Shown: positions 49,501 through 57,584 of the stretch, piece after piece | How the letters are laid out: every line of letters begins with the position of its first letter | Position numbering within the stretch: the first letter of the stretch is position 1 | Made by a program: the position numbers and the translations under genes | Notes under the pieces: model-generated | Database searches by the model: none | Seen by the model: the letters and a program-made list of their open reading frames with translations, nothing else | What the model was told of the DNA's origin: nothing | From: Phytohabitans sp036906915 | GTDB taxonomy: Bacteria > Actinomycetota > Actinomycetes > Mycobacteriales > Micromonosporaceae | Assembly (NCBI RefSeq): GCF_036906915.1 | Contig: NZ_JBAKHX010000046.1 | Span: forward strand, 1-60,509 | Length of the DNA stretch: 60,509 nucleotides | Direction: 5' to 3'

Positions 49501-50535
49501 CTCGTTGAACTGGATCGTCACGTCGTCGGCGAAGTACGTCTCGATGCCTGACGTGCCGGTGCGCTGGACCACGTTGCGCTCCACTACCGCGCCCCGCACG
49601 TTCGTGATGTACATGCCGTTGCAGCCGTACGCCGTGCCCGCCTGGGTGACGTAGTTGCCGCGGATGGTGATGTTGGTGTGTGGAGTGAACTTCGGATCGG
49701 TCGGGTTGACCCGGGTGCCCCAGCCGGTCGCCGTGGCGATCGTCTCGCCGGCCGCGTTCTTACCGTCCCCTGTGTACTGCTTGATCACGATGCCGGCGAA
49801 CGACGTGTTGACGACGGTGGAGTTCTGGATGACCACGTCGTTGAGCACGGTAGCGGTCGCGGGCGGGGCGTGGATGTCGGGCACCGTCGTGTCGAAGACG
49901 ATGCCACCGGTTTTCTTCGAGCCGTCCCAGCCGGTCTGGAAGTGGATGCCGGGGGCGTTGTTCTCGACGCTGCCGCTGATCCAGTTCACCTCGCCGGTCA
50001 CGTCGTGCACGTCGACCGCGTCGACGACGAACCCGTCCAGGATCTGGCTGTTGTCACCGCTGACGTGGATGCCGCGCAGGTCCCGCAGGTTCTCGCCCGG
50101 TGCGCCGGTCGCGGGGACGGCGTTGGTGACTTCCAGGTTGCGGATGGTCCAGTACTCCTGGTTGAAGAGCCGGACCGCGTCGCCGACCGTGCCGTCGCCG
50201 TCGATGCGCGGCTTGCCGCCCTCGCCGTACCTGTCGACGGTGACCGGCGCTCCGGCGGCGCCGGACCCCTTCGGCCAGAGCTGGCCGCGCCAGCGGTCGC
50301 CGGAGCGCAGCAGGACGCGGTCGCCGGGCCCGAACGTGGTCGCGTTGATCTTGTCGAGGCTTCGCCACGCGTGCGTCTCGTCGAGGCCGGAGGCCGTGTC
50401 GTCGCCGGCGGCGCTGACGTAGTAGGTCGTGCCGGCGGCCGCGGCCGCGGCCGGGGCCCCCGGCATGACAGCGAGCGACGCTGTCGCGAGCGTGATGGCG
50501 GCCGCGGCGGCGGCCCGGAGTCGGAGGGACGGCAT
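46540..50535 (-). CDS. Large secreted right-handed beta-helix protein with accessory domains
   Basis: A 1331-residue exported protein. Signal peptide 1-35; parallel beta-helix about 36-575, beginning TYYVSAAGDDTASGLDETHAW and rich in NNTIYN, RNVV and YNYLHGNGDG coils; two carboxypeptidase-regulatory-like repeats about 575-755; a laminin-G/ConA-like domain about 757-930 (SVHVDDVRV); two cadherin-like sandwiches about 930-1135; and two Ig-like repeats with NLWWGVNA and NMWWGTNA to the end. Beta-helix proteins of this type are polysaccharide lyases or hydrolases, probably on pectin-like or uronate polymers. AGGAG precedes the ATG at 50535. A LacI-type operator lies upstream. Confidence 0.85.
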   Translation of the reverse strand: MPSLRLRAAAAAAITLATASLAVMPGAPAAAAAAGTTYYVSAAGDDTASGLDETHAWRSLDKINATTFGPGDRVLLRSGDRWRGQLWPKGSGAAGAPVTVDRYGEGGKPRIDGDGTVGDAVRLFNQEYWTIRNLEVTNAVPATGAPGENLRDLRGIHVSGDNSQILDGFVVDAVDVHDVTGEVNWISGSVENNAPGIHFQTGWDGSKKTGGIVFDTTVPDIHAPPATATVLNDVVIQNSTVVNTSFAGIVIKQYTGDGKNAAGETIATATGWGTRVNPTDPKFTPHTNITIRGNYVTQAGTAYGCNGMYITNVRGAVVERNVVQRTGTSGIETYFADDVTIQFNEVYDTEQKAGGADSNGIDPDKGTTRQVVQYNYLHGNGDGVLLCQFVFGDVVVRYNVIRGNTRYQIYLHSDRAARANVYNNTIYNDRSNYLIYGYGSSLQAGYDISNNLIYSTRAGATLTTSPTIRYSGNLYGGAALSVPPGDTTAVLGDPLFAAPTVDGPYGTPSTGPQLQSAHGLRVRSGSPAVNTGTAVDGNGGRDYAGTALYNGAPDLGAFEYTTPDGAVTESVNGSVRNPAGVPISGALVTVGGKSASTGADGRFAVRDVAFADGLELTAARNGYETATSTVDVRPGNTTTVNLTLVSTSVVGAVAGRVLDQAANPLPGAEVTVLDGDQAIGAATTGDNGEFHADGVPVGDGYTVRASSGGYATATRSGVDVAPATTTVVGALLLTRPVPEYKAVHDFDDLATGTLPTGTDGLTVSGAGGRVDVVEAPSATDKSAKLTRTANTGNTSVARTFAPPLVGIVTVEANVMIDQAYVSGNHWWSVPYIRGTNGQNAISVAFTKNTVLAYTGTTTQTIGAYELGRWYHVAVVIDTVNQRFDLYLDGRRVAGDAAFRTAMDGVAQVDYYANSSNYGSVHVDDVRVSQGVGLLPGDAALATLQTDHGAPVARPDGGYRLEVPARVGEVEVTAVARSPFARSVSVDGATFAGAQASQRVALGQSGKDVRVVVVAEDGTEAAYTLAIQRRSLAADASLTALDTSAGTLDPAFDPDTLRYTLLVPYETRLLTLAPTALNPRSGITVREQSVPSGTASAAIPLAVGDTEVVVEVSSEDGTAAARYAVAVTRSTAQLPQDGATNVPGPGTLSTTNGWKHGLRDGAHDVTMNLWWGVNASVFVLYENDVEIARRELTPNTPSAQKATVSLSGRPNGRYVYTGELLNQAGVTATASVTVEVTDANPGKPVLSSDNWDGDGDHTVRMNMWWGTNATEYRLFEDGVLVDTQQLTAATPQAQRASTVLTGRAIGTHTYVVELRNAAGATKSDPLVVTVTA

Positions 50536-50555
50536 GCCGGGGCTCCTACCTTCGT

Positions 50556-50570
50556 GGGAAAACGCATTCC
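50556..50570 (-). promoter_or_regulatory. LacI operator before the beta-helix gene
   Basis: GGGAAAACGCATTCC lies 21 bp before the beta-helix start. The reverse complement of 51728-51742 is GGGAAAACGTATTCC, one base different, so the same regulator probably binds both. Confidence 0.78.
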
Positions 50571-50637
50571 AACACATTGGGCTGGGAAAGCTCAAGGGGC
50601 CGCGCGTCCCGGCTAACCATGACGGCACAATGTCGGC

Positions 50638-51672
50638 ATGCAGGACGGACCAAAGGCGACCCTTAGGGACGTCGCCCGCGCGGCGGGCGTCTCCGCGGCC
50701 ACCGCGTCACGCGCGCTCAACGGCAGCGCGCGGAACGTCCGGCAAGAGAACATCGCCCGGGTACTGGAGGCCGCGGCGGCTCTGAACTACGAGCCGCACC
50801 TGTCGGCGCAGGCCATCGCCCGCGGCTCCACGAGCACCGTGGCGCTGGTCGTCAGCGGCGTCGACGACCCGTACTTCTCGTCGATCGCGGCCGGCGTGGC
50901 GGCCGGCGCCGAAGCGGCCGACCTCACCGTGACCATGGCCGTCTCCGACCGCTCGCCCGAACGCGAGCTGCAGATCGTCCGCACGCTGCGGGGTCACCGC
51001 CCGCGAGCGATCATCCTCACCGGCAGCCGCATCGAGGGTGCCGACACCCGCGACGCGCTGATCGAGGAGCTGACCGCCTACCGGACGGCGGGCGGCAGCG
51101 TCGTCATGATCAGCCAGCCCGACCTGCCGTTCCCGACCGTCGCGATCGACAACGCGGGCGGGGCGCGGCGGCTCGCCCAGGCGCTGGTCGGGCGCGGGTA
51201 CCGCCGGTTCGCGGTGATCTGCGCGGCAGACCGCATCCGCACCTCCCGCGACCGGTGCCAGGCCTTCGTGACCGGCGTGCGCGAGGCCGGCCTGCGCGAG
51301 CCGCTCGTGGCGGAGGCCGAGTTCACGCGCGCGGGTGGCTACGCCGCGGCCCGCGTCCTGATCGCGCGCGGCGCGCTGGCGGGCGAAGACCCGATTGAGG
51401 TGGTCTTCGCGGTCAACGACGTGATGGCGATCGGTGCTATGACCGCGTTCCGGGACGCGGGGCTGGCGCCCGGGGGTGGCGTGGCGGTCGCCGGTTTCGA
51501 CGACATCGCGGCTGCGCTGGATGTTGTGCCCGCGCTGACCTCGGTGTCCGTGCCGCTGCGGGCAGTGGGCGAGTACGCGATCGAGCTGGCGCTGTCGGAG
51601 GCCGACCCGACCCGCGTGGTCCCGGTCGCGACCACGATCGCCTTGCGGGAGAGCACGCCGCCGCTACGCTGA
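50638..51672 (+). CDS. LacI-family regulator of the beta-helix/importer regulon
   Basis: A 344-residue repressor with ATLRDVARAAGVSAATASRALNGSARNVRQENIARVLEAAAALNYEPHLSAQAIARG and a sensor domain ending VAVAGFDDIAAALDV. It lies divergent from the beta-helix gene and upstream of the importer operon; matching operators flank it on both sides. ATG at 50638 follows a possible minus-10 CACAAT (50626-50631) by 6 nt, which hints at a leaderless transcript. Confidence 0.92.
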   Translation: MQDGPKATLRDVARAAGVSAATASRALNGSARNVRQENIARVLEAAAALNYEPHLSAQAIARGSTSTVALVVSGVDDPYFSSIAAGVAAGAEAADLTVTMAVSDRSPERELQIVRTLRGHRPRAIILTGSRIEGADTRDALIEELTAYRTAGGSVVMISQPDLPFPTVAIDNAGGARRLAQALVGRGYRRFAVICAADRIRTSRDRCQAFVTGVREAGLREPLVAEAEFTRAGGYAAARVLIARGALAGEDPIEVVFAVNDVMAIGAMTAFRDAGLAPGGGVAVAGFDDIAAALDVVPALTSVSVPLRAVGEYAIELALSEADPTRVVPVATTIALRESTPPLR

Positions 51673-51727
51673 GTGCCTTCGGGGCGGCGTGGGGGGTTGA
51701 CGTGGTCGGGGGCAGCGGGCAAACTGC

Positions 51728-51742
51728 GGAATACGTTTTCCC
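51728..51742 (+). promoter_or_regulatory. LacI operator before the importer operon
   Basis: GGAATACGTTTTCCC lies 35 bp before the first permease gene, on the other side of lacI from its matching site at 50556-50570. Confidence 0.78.
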
Positions 51743-51777
51743 ATCCCAAGATCATGTAGGCAGGAGGTCGCCATCCC

Positions 51778-52701
51778 ATGAGCGCTCTCGGCGAGCTTCA
51801 GCGGCTCCGAAAGGAGGGTGGGGCGCCGCGGAAGCGGGACAACAAGGCCGCTTTCGTGTTCCTGCTGCCATGGTTCGCCGGGCTGGTCCTCATCACCGCC
51901 GGCCCGATCGTGGCGTCGCTGTTCCTGGGCTTCACGGACTACAACCTGATCCAGCCGCCCGAGTTCAACGGCGTCGACAACTGGACGCGGATGCTCGGCG
52001 ACGAGCGCCTGCACAAGGCGCTCGCCGTGACGTTCACGTACGTCGGGGTGTCCGTGCCGCTGCAACTGGCCTGCGCGCTGGGGCTGGCGCTGCTGCTCGA
52101 CCGGGGGTTGCGGGGCCTCCCGTTCTACCGGTCGGCGTTCTACCTGCCGTCGTTGCTCGGGTCGAGCGTCGCGATCGCGGTGCTGTGGCGGCAGATCTTC
52201 GGCGCTGACGGACTGGTCAATCGAGTACTGGAAATGGTCGGCATCGAGGGCCGCGGGTGGATATCGGACCCGAGCACCGCGCTGTCGACGCTCATCGTGC
52301 TGAACGTGTGGACGTTCGGCGCGCCGATGATCATCTTCCTCGCCGGCCTGCGCCAGATCCCCACCATGTACTACGAGGCGGCGGCCACCGACGGCGCCAG
52401 CCGGTGGACGCAGTTCTGGCGCATCACGCTCCCGCTGCTGTCACCGATCATCTTCTTCAACCTGGTGCTGCAGATCATCCACGCGTTCCAGTCGTTCACG
52501 CAGGCGTTCGTGGTGTCCGGCGGAAGCGGCGGGCCCAGCGACTCCACCCTCTTCTACACGCTGTACCTGTATCAGCGCGGGTTCAACAACTTCGACATGG
52601 GCTACGCGTCCGCGCTCGCGTGGCTGCTGCTCGTCATCATCGCCGCTTTCACCGCGGTCAACTTCTGGGCCGCCAAGTACTGGGTCTTCTACGATGACTA
52701 A
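51778..52701 (+). CDS. ABC sugar permease, MalF-type
   Basis: A 307-residue membrane protein: FVFLLPWFAGLVLITAGPIVASLFLGFTDY at the first helix and YYEAAATDGASRWTQFWRITLPLLSP as the EAA loop. It overlaps the next permease gene by 8 bp. Together they form the import channel for a sugar probably released by the beta-helix protein. The ATPase is not encoded nearby. Confidence 0.92.
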   Translation: MSALGELQRLRKEGGAPRKRDNKAAFVFLLPWFAGLVLITAGPIVASLFLGFTDYNLIQPPEFNGVDNWTRMLGDERLHKALAVTFTYVGVSVPLQLACALGLALLLDRGLRGLPFYRSAFYLPSLLGSSVAIAVLWRQIFGADGLVNRVLEMVGIEGRGWISDPSTALSTLIVLNVWTFGAPMIIFLAGLRQIPTMYYEAAATDGASRWTQFWRITLPLLSPIIFFNLVLQIIHAFQSFTQAFVVSGGSGGPSDSTLFYTLYLYQRGFNNFDMGYASALAWLLLVIIAAFTAVNFWAAKYWVFYDD

Positions 52702-53524
52702 TCTTCTACGCTCGGCCGTGAAGCACATCGGCCTCACCCTGCTCGCACTGGTCATGTTGTATCCGGTGCTGTGGATGGTGGTCAGCTCGCTGCGGCCCAA
52801 CAACGAGATCTTCCGCCGGCCGGGGCTCGTGCTCGACACCTTCCACACGGCGAACTACACGGGCGGCTGGGACGCGCTCACCTCGCCGTTCGGGCACTAC
52901 ATGCTCAACTCGTCGATCGTCGTGCTGGGCTGCATCATCGGCAACCTGGTGTCGTGCTCGATGGCGGCGTACGCGTTCGCGCGCCTGGAGTTCACGGGCA
53001 AGCGGCTGTGGTTCGCTATCATGCTCGGCACGATCATGCTGCCGATCCACGTCATCATCGTGCCGCAGTACATCCTGTTCTCACAGCTTGACTGGATCAA
53101 CACGTTTCTGCCGCTGGTGGTGCCGAAGATGCTCGCCACCGACGCCTTCTTCGTCTTTCTCATGGTGCAGTTCATCCGCGGGCTGCCACGCGAGCTGGAC
53201 GAGGCGGCGCGCATCGACGGCTGCGGCCACGGTCGCATCTTCCTGCGGATCGTGCTGCCGCTGATGATGCCGGCGCTCGCCACCACCGCCATCTTCACGT
53301 TCATCTGGACCTGGAACGACTTCTTCAGCCAGCTCATCTACCTGACGGATCCGGAGATGTACACGGTGCCCGTCGCGCTGCGATCGTTCGTCGACTCGAC
53401 GGTCGCCACGTCCTGGGGATCGATGTTCGCCATGAGTGTGCTTTCTCTGGCTCCGGTCTTCCTGGCCTTCCTCATCGGCCAGCGCTATCTCATCAAGGGA
53501 ATCGCCACCACTGGAGGCAAATAA
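52694..53524 (+). CDS. ABC sugar permease, MalG-type
   Basis: A 276-residue permease. The first helix is GLTLLALVMLYPVLWMVVSSL, the EAA loop is LDEAARIDGCGHGRIFLRIVLPLMMP, and the C-terminus QRYLIKGIATTGGK matches the family. Its stop codon shares one base with the binding-protein start (TAATG). Confidence 0.92.
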   Translation: MTNLLRSAVKHIGLTLLALVMLYPVLWMVVSSLRPNNEIFRRPGLVLDTFHTANYTGGWDALTSPFGHYMLNSSIVVLGCIIGNLVSCSMAAYAFARLEFTGKRLWFAIMLGTIMLPIHVIIVPQYILFSQLDWINTFLPLVVPKMLATDAFFVFLMVQFIRGLPRELDEAARIDGCGHGRIFLRIVLPLMMPALATTAIFTFIWTWNDFFSQLIYLTDPEMYTVPVALRSFVDSTVATSWGSMFAMSVLSLAPVFLAFLIGQRYLIKGIATTGGK

Positions 53525-54813
53525 TGAAAAGAACAGGTGCCGCGATTGTTGCTGCCGCGCTCACGCTCGGGCTCGCCGCGTGTGGGGGCGGATCCGACGC
53601 CAGCCAGGAGCTCTCCGACGATCCGGTGACGCTCCGCTTCACCTGGTGGGGCTCGGACGAGCGGCACAAGCGCACCCAGCAGGTCATCGACATCTTCCAG
53701 AAGGCCCACCCGAACATCACCGTCAAGGGTGAGTTCAAGGAGTGGAACGGCTACTGGGACAGCCTTGCCACCACCGTCGCCGCCAACGACGCGCCCGACA
53801 TCATCCAGATGGACGAGCTGTATCTGGCCTCGTACGCCGAGCGCGGCGCGCTGCTCGACCTCGGCACCGCCACGAAGCACCTGAACACCGCGGACTTCGA
53901 CAAGGAAGCGCTCGCCACCGGAGTCGTGGACGGCAAGCAGTACGCGCTGCCGGTCGGGCTGTCCGCGTACTCCATTGTGGTCAACACCGACCTGCTGGCG
54001 CAGTACGGCGTCACCGCGCCTGACGACAGCACCTGGTCGTGGGACGACCTGAAGACGGTCGGCGCGCAGGTGTCAAAGGCTAGCGGCGGCAAGGTGACCG
54101 GCGTGCAGTCGTGGGGCTTCGACGCGGGCGGCGTCAACATCTGGGCACGCCAGGCGGGCGCCTCGCTGTACGACGAGAAGGGCAACGTCAGCATCCCGCC
54201 GGCTGTGCTCGCCAGCTACTGGGCCTACCTCGCCGACCTGGCCAAGACGGGAGTCGCGCCGCCGCCGTCCGTGACCATCGAGCGCGCCAGCGCCGCCCTC
54301 GACCAGTCCGGCACCGCCACCAACACGTCGGCGTTCGGCACCTGGTGGAACACCCAGCTCACCTCGCTGACGGCGGCCAGCGGCAAGAACCTCAAGCTGC
54401 TGAAGCTGCCCGGCGAGTCGCAGGGCAAGGGGAAGGGCGCGTACTACAAGCCTTCCATGTTCTGGTCCGTCTCGTCGCGGTCGAAGCACCCAGCCGAGGC
54501 GGCGCTGTTCGTCGACTTCCTCGCGAACAACCAGGACGCCGCCAACGTGCTGCTGACCGACCGGGGTGTGCCCGCAAACACAAAGATCCGTACGGCGATC
54601 ACCGGCCAGTTGAAGGAGACTGACAAGGCGGCGGCCGCCTACCTCGACGCCATCACGGTGGGCGAGGCGCCGCGGGTGACCCCGAACGGCGCGAGCAACA
54701 TCGAGGCCATCCTCAAGCGCCACACCGAGCAGGTGCTGTTCGGCCGGGCGACGCCGGAGCAGGCAGCCGCGTCGTTCATCAAGGAACTTCAGTCCGAAAT
54801 AGACGCAGCCTGA
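53524..54813 (+). CDS. ABC sugar-binding lipoprotein (family 1)
   Basis: A 429-residue binding protein. The signal peptide has lipobox LAAC with Cys19 as anchor, followed by GGGSDASQELSDDPVTLRFTWWGSDERHK. Core segments DIIQMDELYLASYAERGALLDL and YALPVGLSAYSIVVNTDLL are typical. It supplies substrate to the two permeases. The oxidoreductase gene follows after 16 bp. Confidence 0.92.
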   Translation: MKRTGAAIVAAALTLGLAACGGGSDASQELSDDPVTLRFTWWGSDERHKRTQQVIDIFQKAHPNITVKGEFKEWNGYWDSLATTVAANDAPDIIQMDELYLASYAERGALLDLGTATKHLNTADFDKEALATGVVDGKQYALPVGLSAYSIVVNTDLLAQYGVTAPDDSTWSWDDLKTVGAQVSKASGGKVTGVQSWGFDAGGVNIWARQAGASLYDEKGNVSIPPAVLASYWAYLADLAKTGVAPPPSVTIERASAALDQSGTATNTSAFGTWWNTQLTSLTAASGKNLKLLKLPGESQGKGKGAYYKPSMFWSVSSRSKHPAEAALFVDFLANNQDAANVLLTDRGVPANTKIRTAITGQLKETDKAAAAYLDAITVGEAPRVTPNGASNIEAILKRHTEQVLFGRATPEQAAASFIKELQSEIDAA

Positions 54814-54829
54814 GGGAAGTAACCACAGC

Positions 54830-55930
54830 ATGTCGCAACGCAGTTACCGTACGGCGATCGTCGGCACCGGAGCGATCGCGACCGCGCACGCACGCGCGGT
54901 GCGCGCCGCGAACGGCCGGGCGGACCTCGTGGCGGCGGTCGACATCGACGTCGACCGGGCCCGCGGGTTCGCCGAGACCTGGGGCGTGCCGCGCTCCTTC
55001 GCGAGCCTGTCCGAGCTGCTGCTGGAGGAGAAGGTCGACGTCGTGCACGTCTGCACGCCTCCCCAGCAACACGCCCGGCTGGCGATCGAGTGCCTGGCCG
55101 CCGGGGTGACCGCGGTCGTGGAGAAGCCGCCCACGCTCTCCCTGGCCGAGCTGGACGAGATGGTCGCCGCGGAAGGCCGCTCGCCGGCCCATGTGGCGAC
55201 CATCTTCCAGCACCGCTTCGGCTCCGGCGCGGTCCGGCTGCGGCGGATGGCCGCCGAGGGCGAGCTTGGCCGGCCGCTGCTGGCCACGTGCGACACGCAG
55301 TGGTACAGGGACGAGGCGTACTTCGCGGTGCCGTGGCGCGGCTCGTGGGAGAACGAGGGTGGCGGGCCCACGATGGGACACGGCATCCACCAGTTTGACC
55401 TGTTGCTGTCGGTGCTGGGCCCGTGGCAGGAGGTCACCGCGGTGGCGGCCCGCCGCGCCCGGCCCACCGAGACCGAAGACGTCTCGATGGCCCTGGTGAC
55501 GTTCGACAGCGGCGCCGTGGCGTCGGTGGTGAACTCGGTGGTGTCGCCGCGCGAGACCTCCGTGCTCCGGTTCGACTACGAGCACGCCACCGTCGAGCTG
55601 GAGCACCTGTACGGGTACACGGACAAGCACTGGACCCTCACGCCGGCCCCCGGCCACGAGGGCCTCGTCGACCGGTGGGCGGACGACCCGTCGTCGCAGC
55701 CGAGCGGCCACGACGCGCAGCTGGCGGCGGTGTACGACGCCCTCGACGCGGGCGAGGCGCCGCCGGTGACGCTCACCGACACCCGGCGCACCATGGAGTT
55801 CATCGCGGCGCTGTACGCGTCCGCGTTCACGGGGGAGCGAGTGCGATGTGGACAGATCGGGCCGGACAGCCCGTTCGCCAGGAGGATGGACGGCACCGGC
55901 ACTCCGTGGGGCAAGGTGAGCACCAAATGA
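54830..55930 (+). CDS. Gfo/Idh/MocA-family oxidoreductase
   Basis: A 366-residue NAD(P)-dependent sugar dehydrogenase. The Rossmann motif is AIVGTGAIATAHARA, the EKP motif is VVEKPPTLS, and GGGPTMGHGIHQFDLL has the catalytic HxxxD arrangement. It likely oxidises or reduces a cyclic sugar or inositol-like product in the cytoplasm. Its stop overlaps the DUF6807 start (ATGA). Confidence 0.9.
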   Translation: MSQRSYRTAIVGTGAIATAHARAVRAANGRADLVAAVDIDVDRARGFAETWGVPRSFASLSELLLEEKVDVVHVCTPPQQHARLAIECLAAGVTAVVEKPPTLSLAELDEMVAAEGRSPAHVATIFQHRFGSGAVRLRRMAAEGELGRPLLATCDTQWYRDEAYFAVPWRGSWENEGGGPTMGHGIHQFDLLLSVLGPWQEVTAVAARRARPTETEDVSMALVTFDSGAVASVVNSVVSPRETSVLRFDYEHATVELEHLYGYTDKHWTLTPAPGHEGLVDRWADDPSSQPSGHDAQLAAVYDALDAGEAPPVTLTDTRRTMEFIAALYASAFTGERVRCGQIGPDSPFARRMDGTGTPWGKVSTK

Positions 55931-56847
55931 CGCTGAAGGCCAACCACGCCCTCGACCATTCGGTGACCGTCACGGCCGGCGACGTCGAGCTGTTCACCTA
56001 TACCTACCGGCCGGACACACCCACACTGGAGTCCCCGAAGCCTTACCTGCACCCGATCCGCACGCTCACCGGCGACCTCGTCAGCCTGTACCGGCCGCAC
56101 GACCACGTGTGGCACAAGGGGATCGCGTGGTCGCTGCCGCACGTGGGCCCGCACAACTTCTGGGGCGGCCCCACGTACGTGCACGGCCAGTTCTACGTCC
56201 AGCAGGACAACAACGGCAGCGCCGTGCACCGGGAGCTGACCGCGCTGTCGGCCAGCGGCGACCGGGCCGAGCTGGCGCACCGGCTCGACTGGTTCTCGCA
56301 GGCCGGCGAGCCGGTCATCGACGAGCACCGGGCGCTGTCGGCCACCGTGCTCGACGGCGCCACGTGGGTGCTGACCTTCGACACCACGATGACCAACGTG
56401 TCCGGGGAGACCCTCAACATCGGCTCGCCGACCACCAAGGGCCGGGAAAACGCCGGGTACGGCGGGCTCTTCTGGCGAGGGCCGCGCTCGTTCACCGGCG
56501 GGCTGGTGCAGTCGCCGACAGGCACCGGCAGCGGCAACGACCTGCGCGGCACCCGGGCCGAGTGGCTGGCCTTCCGCGGCAGGCACGACGAGACCGGCAC
56601 CGCGTCCACTGTGGTGATGGTCGACGATGCGGGCAACCCGCAGCACCCGCCGCTGTGGTTCGTGCGCAGCGAGGAGTTCGCCTGCATCTGCCCGGCGCCG
56701 TTCTTCGACGAGGAACTGCCCGTGCCGCCCGGCACCACCGTCCGCTTCCGGTACGCCGTCGTGGTGGCCGACGGCGACCGCGGCGACGAGGGCACGGCGG
56801 AGCTGGCGGCGCGGGGCCGCGACTTGCTCAAGGCGGCAACGGCATGA
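55927..56847 (+). CDS. DUF6807 (PmoA-like) family protein
   Basis: A 306-residue soluble protein of the family once labelled methane oxygenase PmoA and now DUF6807. Marks are PYLHPIRTLTGDLVSLYRPHDHVWHKGIAWSLPHVGPHNFWGG and GYGGLFWRGPRSFTGG. The many His residues suggest a metal site. Members are usually found beside Gfo/Idh/MocA dehydrogenases in sugar loci, as here. The reaction is not established. It overlaps both neighbours by ATGA. Confidence 0.88.
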   Translation: MTLKANHALDHSVTVTAGDVELFTYTYRPDTPTLESPKPYLHPIRTLTGDLVSLYRPHDHVWHKGIAWSLPHVGPHNFWGGPTYVHGQFYVQQDNNGSAVHRELTALSASGDRAELAHRLDWFSQAGEPVIDEHRALSATVLDGATWVLTFDTTMTNVSGETLNIGSPTTKGRENAGYGGLFWRGPRSFTGGLVQSPTGTGSGNDLRGTRAEWLAFRGRHDETGTASTVVMVDDAGNPQHPPLWFVRSEEFACICPAPFFDEELPVPPGTTVRFRYAVVVADGDRGDEGTAELAARGRDLLKAATA

Positions 56848-57584
56848 GTACTCCGGCCTTCCCCGGTGGCACGTCGGTTACCCGCCTGTCCGTCTACGAC
56901 GGAGCGTGCCGGGACGGCCTTGAGGGCGGCACGCCGCACGTGCACACCGCCTCCACCGAGGCGTACGTCGTGGTGGGCGGCGAAGGCGCGCTGCACACCC
57001 TCGACGCGTCCGGCTTCCGGGAGACGCCGCTTCGGGCCGGCTCGACGGTGTGGTTCACGCCCGGCACGATCCACCGCGCCGTCAACCGGGGCGGCCTCGA
57101 AGTCGTCGTCGTGATGCAGAACTCCGGACTGCCAGAGGCCGGCGACGCGGTGATGACGTTCCCGCCGGAGGTGGTCGGCGACGCGGAGAGCTACCGTGCC
57201 GCCGCCACCCTGCCGTCCGGTGTGGACGATGGCGCGATGCGGGAGGCCGCCGAGCGCCGTCGCGACCTCGCGGTCGAGGGCTTCCTGAAGCTCGTGGCGA
57301 GCGTCCAGAGTGGAGACCCCGAGCCGCTGGAGCGCTTCTACGACCACGCGGCGGCGCTGGTACGACCGAAGGTGGCCGGCTGGCGCGAGACGTGGGAGCG
57401 CACCGTGGCCGCGGAGGTGCGGCACACCGGCGAAATTCTCGAGGCCCTTGGCGGTGGCGACGGCCGGCACCTGCGGGAGTCGACGCTCCTGGAGTCGCCG
57501 CCGAGCGCCGAGCCGGGCTGGGGCATGTGCGGGCGCCTACGCCAGCACGACGTCGCCCATCCGATCGTCCACACGGGAGGCTAG
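56844..57584 (+). CDS. Cupin-domain protein
   Basis: A 246-residue protein. Residues about 25-100 form a cupin barrel: PHVHTASTEAYVVVGGEGALHTLD, then RAGSTVWFTPGTIHRAVNRGGLEVVVVMQN, giving His ligands in both cupin motifs. The helical C-terminal half (SYRAAATLPSGVDDGAMREAAERRRD onwards) is less familiar. It may act as a sugar isomerase or small-molecule binder in the pathway. Its stop (TAG) shares CTAG with the convergent gene. Confidence 0.82.
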   Translation: MSTPAFPGGTSVTRLSVYDGACRDGLEGGTPHVHTASTEAYVVVGGEGALHTLDASGFRETPLRAGSTVWFTPGTIHRAVNRGGLEVVVVMQNSGLPEAGDAVMTFPPEVVGDAESYRAAATLPSGVDDGAMREAAERRRDLAVEGFLKLVASVQSGDPEPLERFYDHAAALVRPKVAGWRETWERTVAAEVRHTGEILEALGGGDGRHLRESTLLESPPSAEPGWGMCGRLRQHDVAHPIVHTGG

